Of a stretch of DNA of 36,636 nt, positions 36,185 to 36,636 are shown piece after piece; the stretch's first letter is position 1, and each line of letters begins with the position of its first letter. Source of the DNA: Candidatus Eisenbacteria bacterium (GTDB taxonomy: Bacteria > Eisenbacteria > RBG-16-71-46 > SZUA-252); assembly GCA_035712245.1 (NCBI GenBank), contig DASTBC010000019.1:1-36636 (forward strand), read 5' to 3'. Below the pieces are notes generated by a model. The model made no database searches. It saw nothing but the letters and a program-made list of their open reading frames with translations, and was not told the origin of the DNA. Made by a program: the position numbers and the translations under genes.

Positions 36185-36636
36185 AGCGCGGGCGCTCCCG
36201 CGAGGACCGACGCGGCCGCCTCGATCGAGTCAGGATCCTCGGAGCCGAAGAGCTGGGCTTCCTTGTCCACCCCGCGCGCGAGGCCTCGCAGCACGCGTCC
36301 GTTCCCGACCTCGACGTAGCGCCGGATGCCGGCTCCCTTCATCGCCGTCATGGTCTGCTCCCAGAGGACGGGCGAGAGGAGCTGCTCCCGGAGCGCGCGC
36401 CGGATCTCGTCCGGCGCCGTGACCGGCGCGGCCGAGACGTTGGCGTACACCGGGACGCGCGCGGGCGCGATCGCCGCCGCGTCGATCGCCGCGTTCAGCT
36501 TTCGCGAGGCGGCCTCCATGAGCGGGGAATGGAAGGCCGCACTCACCTGTAAGAGGACGACCTTCTTCGCTCCGGCTCGCTTCGCCTCCTCGGACGCGCG
36601 CGCCACGGCGTCGGGCGTGCCCGAGAGCACGACCTG
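36181..36636 (-). CDS. fabD: Malonyl-CoA:ACP transacylase (C-terminal part, cut by window edge)
   Basis: The last 151 codons of the enzyme that loads malonyl groups onto ACP. The fragment starts QVVLSGTPDAV at the edge (the family NAPGQxVxSG region). It includes SAAFHSPLME, holding the catalytic histidine, then PVYANVSAAPVTAPDEIRRA and YVEVGNGRVLRGL. The GHSLG serine motif lies beyond the window. Its stop overlaps the fabG start. Confidence 0.95.
   Translation of the reverse strand, partial: QVVLSGTPDAVARASEEAKRAGAKKVVLLQVSAAFHSPLMEAASRKLNAAIDAAAIAPARVPVYANVSAAPVTAPDEIRRALREQLLSPVLWEQTMTAMKGAGIRRYVEVGNGRVLRGLARGVDKEAQLFGSEDPDSIEAAASVLAGAPAL

Overview
This is a GC-rich bacterial chromosome segment, almost entirely coding, with nearly every gene on the minus strand. 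Only lptF and lptG read on the plus strand. The gene content indicates a diderm of the FCB superphylum: a roughly 2000-residue SprA-type outer-membrane translocon protein, a DUF4837-like lipoprotein, LptF/LptG, and PilT. High GC with SprA and a DUF4837-like gene fits candidate phyla such as Eisenbacteria or relatives of Gemmatimonadota better than classical Bacteroidota. That placement is inference; there is no rRNA or tRNA gene here to settle it.

Layout in minus-strand transcription order, from the right edge. (1) A fatty-acid operon, fabD (cut by the edge)-fabG-acpP-fabF, followed by rnc. The rnc gene carries an apparent frameshift in a (CG)5 run and encodes a long Arg-Glu repeat tail. (2) A promoter at the 3' end of rnc leads into a secreted TPR protein, an ECF sigma factor, its membrane anti-sigma factor and an HtrA-like PDZ protein. 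All three catalytic positions of that HtrA-like protein are substituted. (3) After 60 bp comes a tightly overlapping run: DUF4837-like lipoprotein, aroB, TPR protein, aroQ, accB, pilT, accC, comB. (4) lptF and lptG converge on comB and diverge from sprA. (5) sprA overlaps a lipoprotein M28 peptidase/glutaminyl-cyclase-like gene. (6) The conserved translation/RNA cluster follows: rimP-nusA-infB-ylxP-rbfA-nrnA-truB-ribF, then rpsO-pnp and an M16 zinc peptidase cut by the left edge.

Functionally the window combines ribosome maturation and RNA turnover (rimP, rbfA, truB, rpsO, pnp, rnc, nrnA), transcription and translation factors (nusA, infB), lipid synthesis (accB, accC, fab genes), the shikimate pathway (aroB, aroQ), envelope biogenesis (lptFG, sprA) and envelope-stress signalling (the sigma cassette).

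The most unusual element is the sigma/anti-sigma/pseudo-HtrA cassette. The anti-sigma factor ends in a hydrophobic aromatic C-terminus of the kind HtrA PDZ domains bind, and the next gene encodes a PDZ protein with a dead protease domain. The second is the repeat-tailed RNase III, paired with an RGG-tailed PNPase. Several genes needed their start codons re-chosen (rpsO, rbfA, rimP, sprA, lptG, comB, accB, the 278-residue TPR protein, aroB, the anti-sigma and sigma factors). No stretch longer than 300 bases lacks a gene; the largest gap is the sprA-lptF divergent region of 214 bp. No IS element, CRISPR array, tRNA or rRNA was seen.
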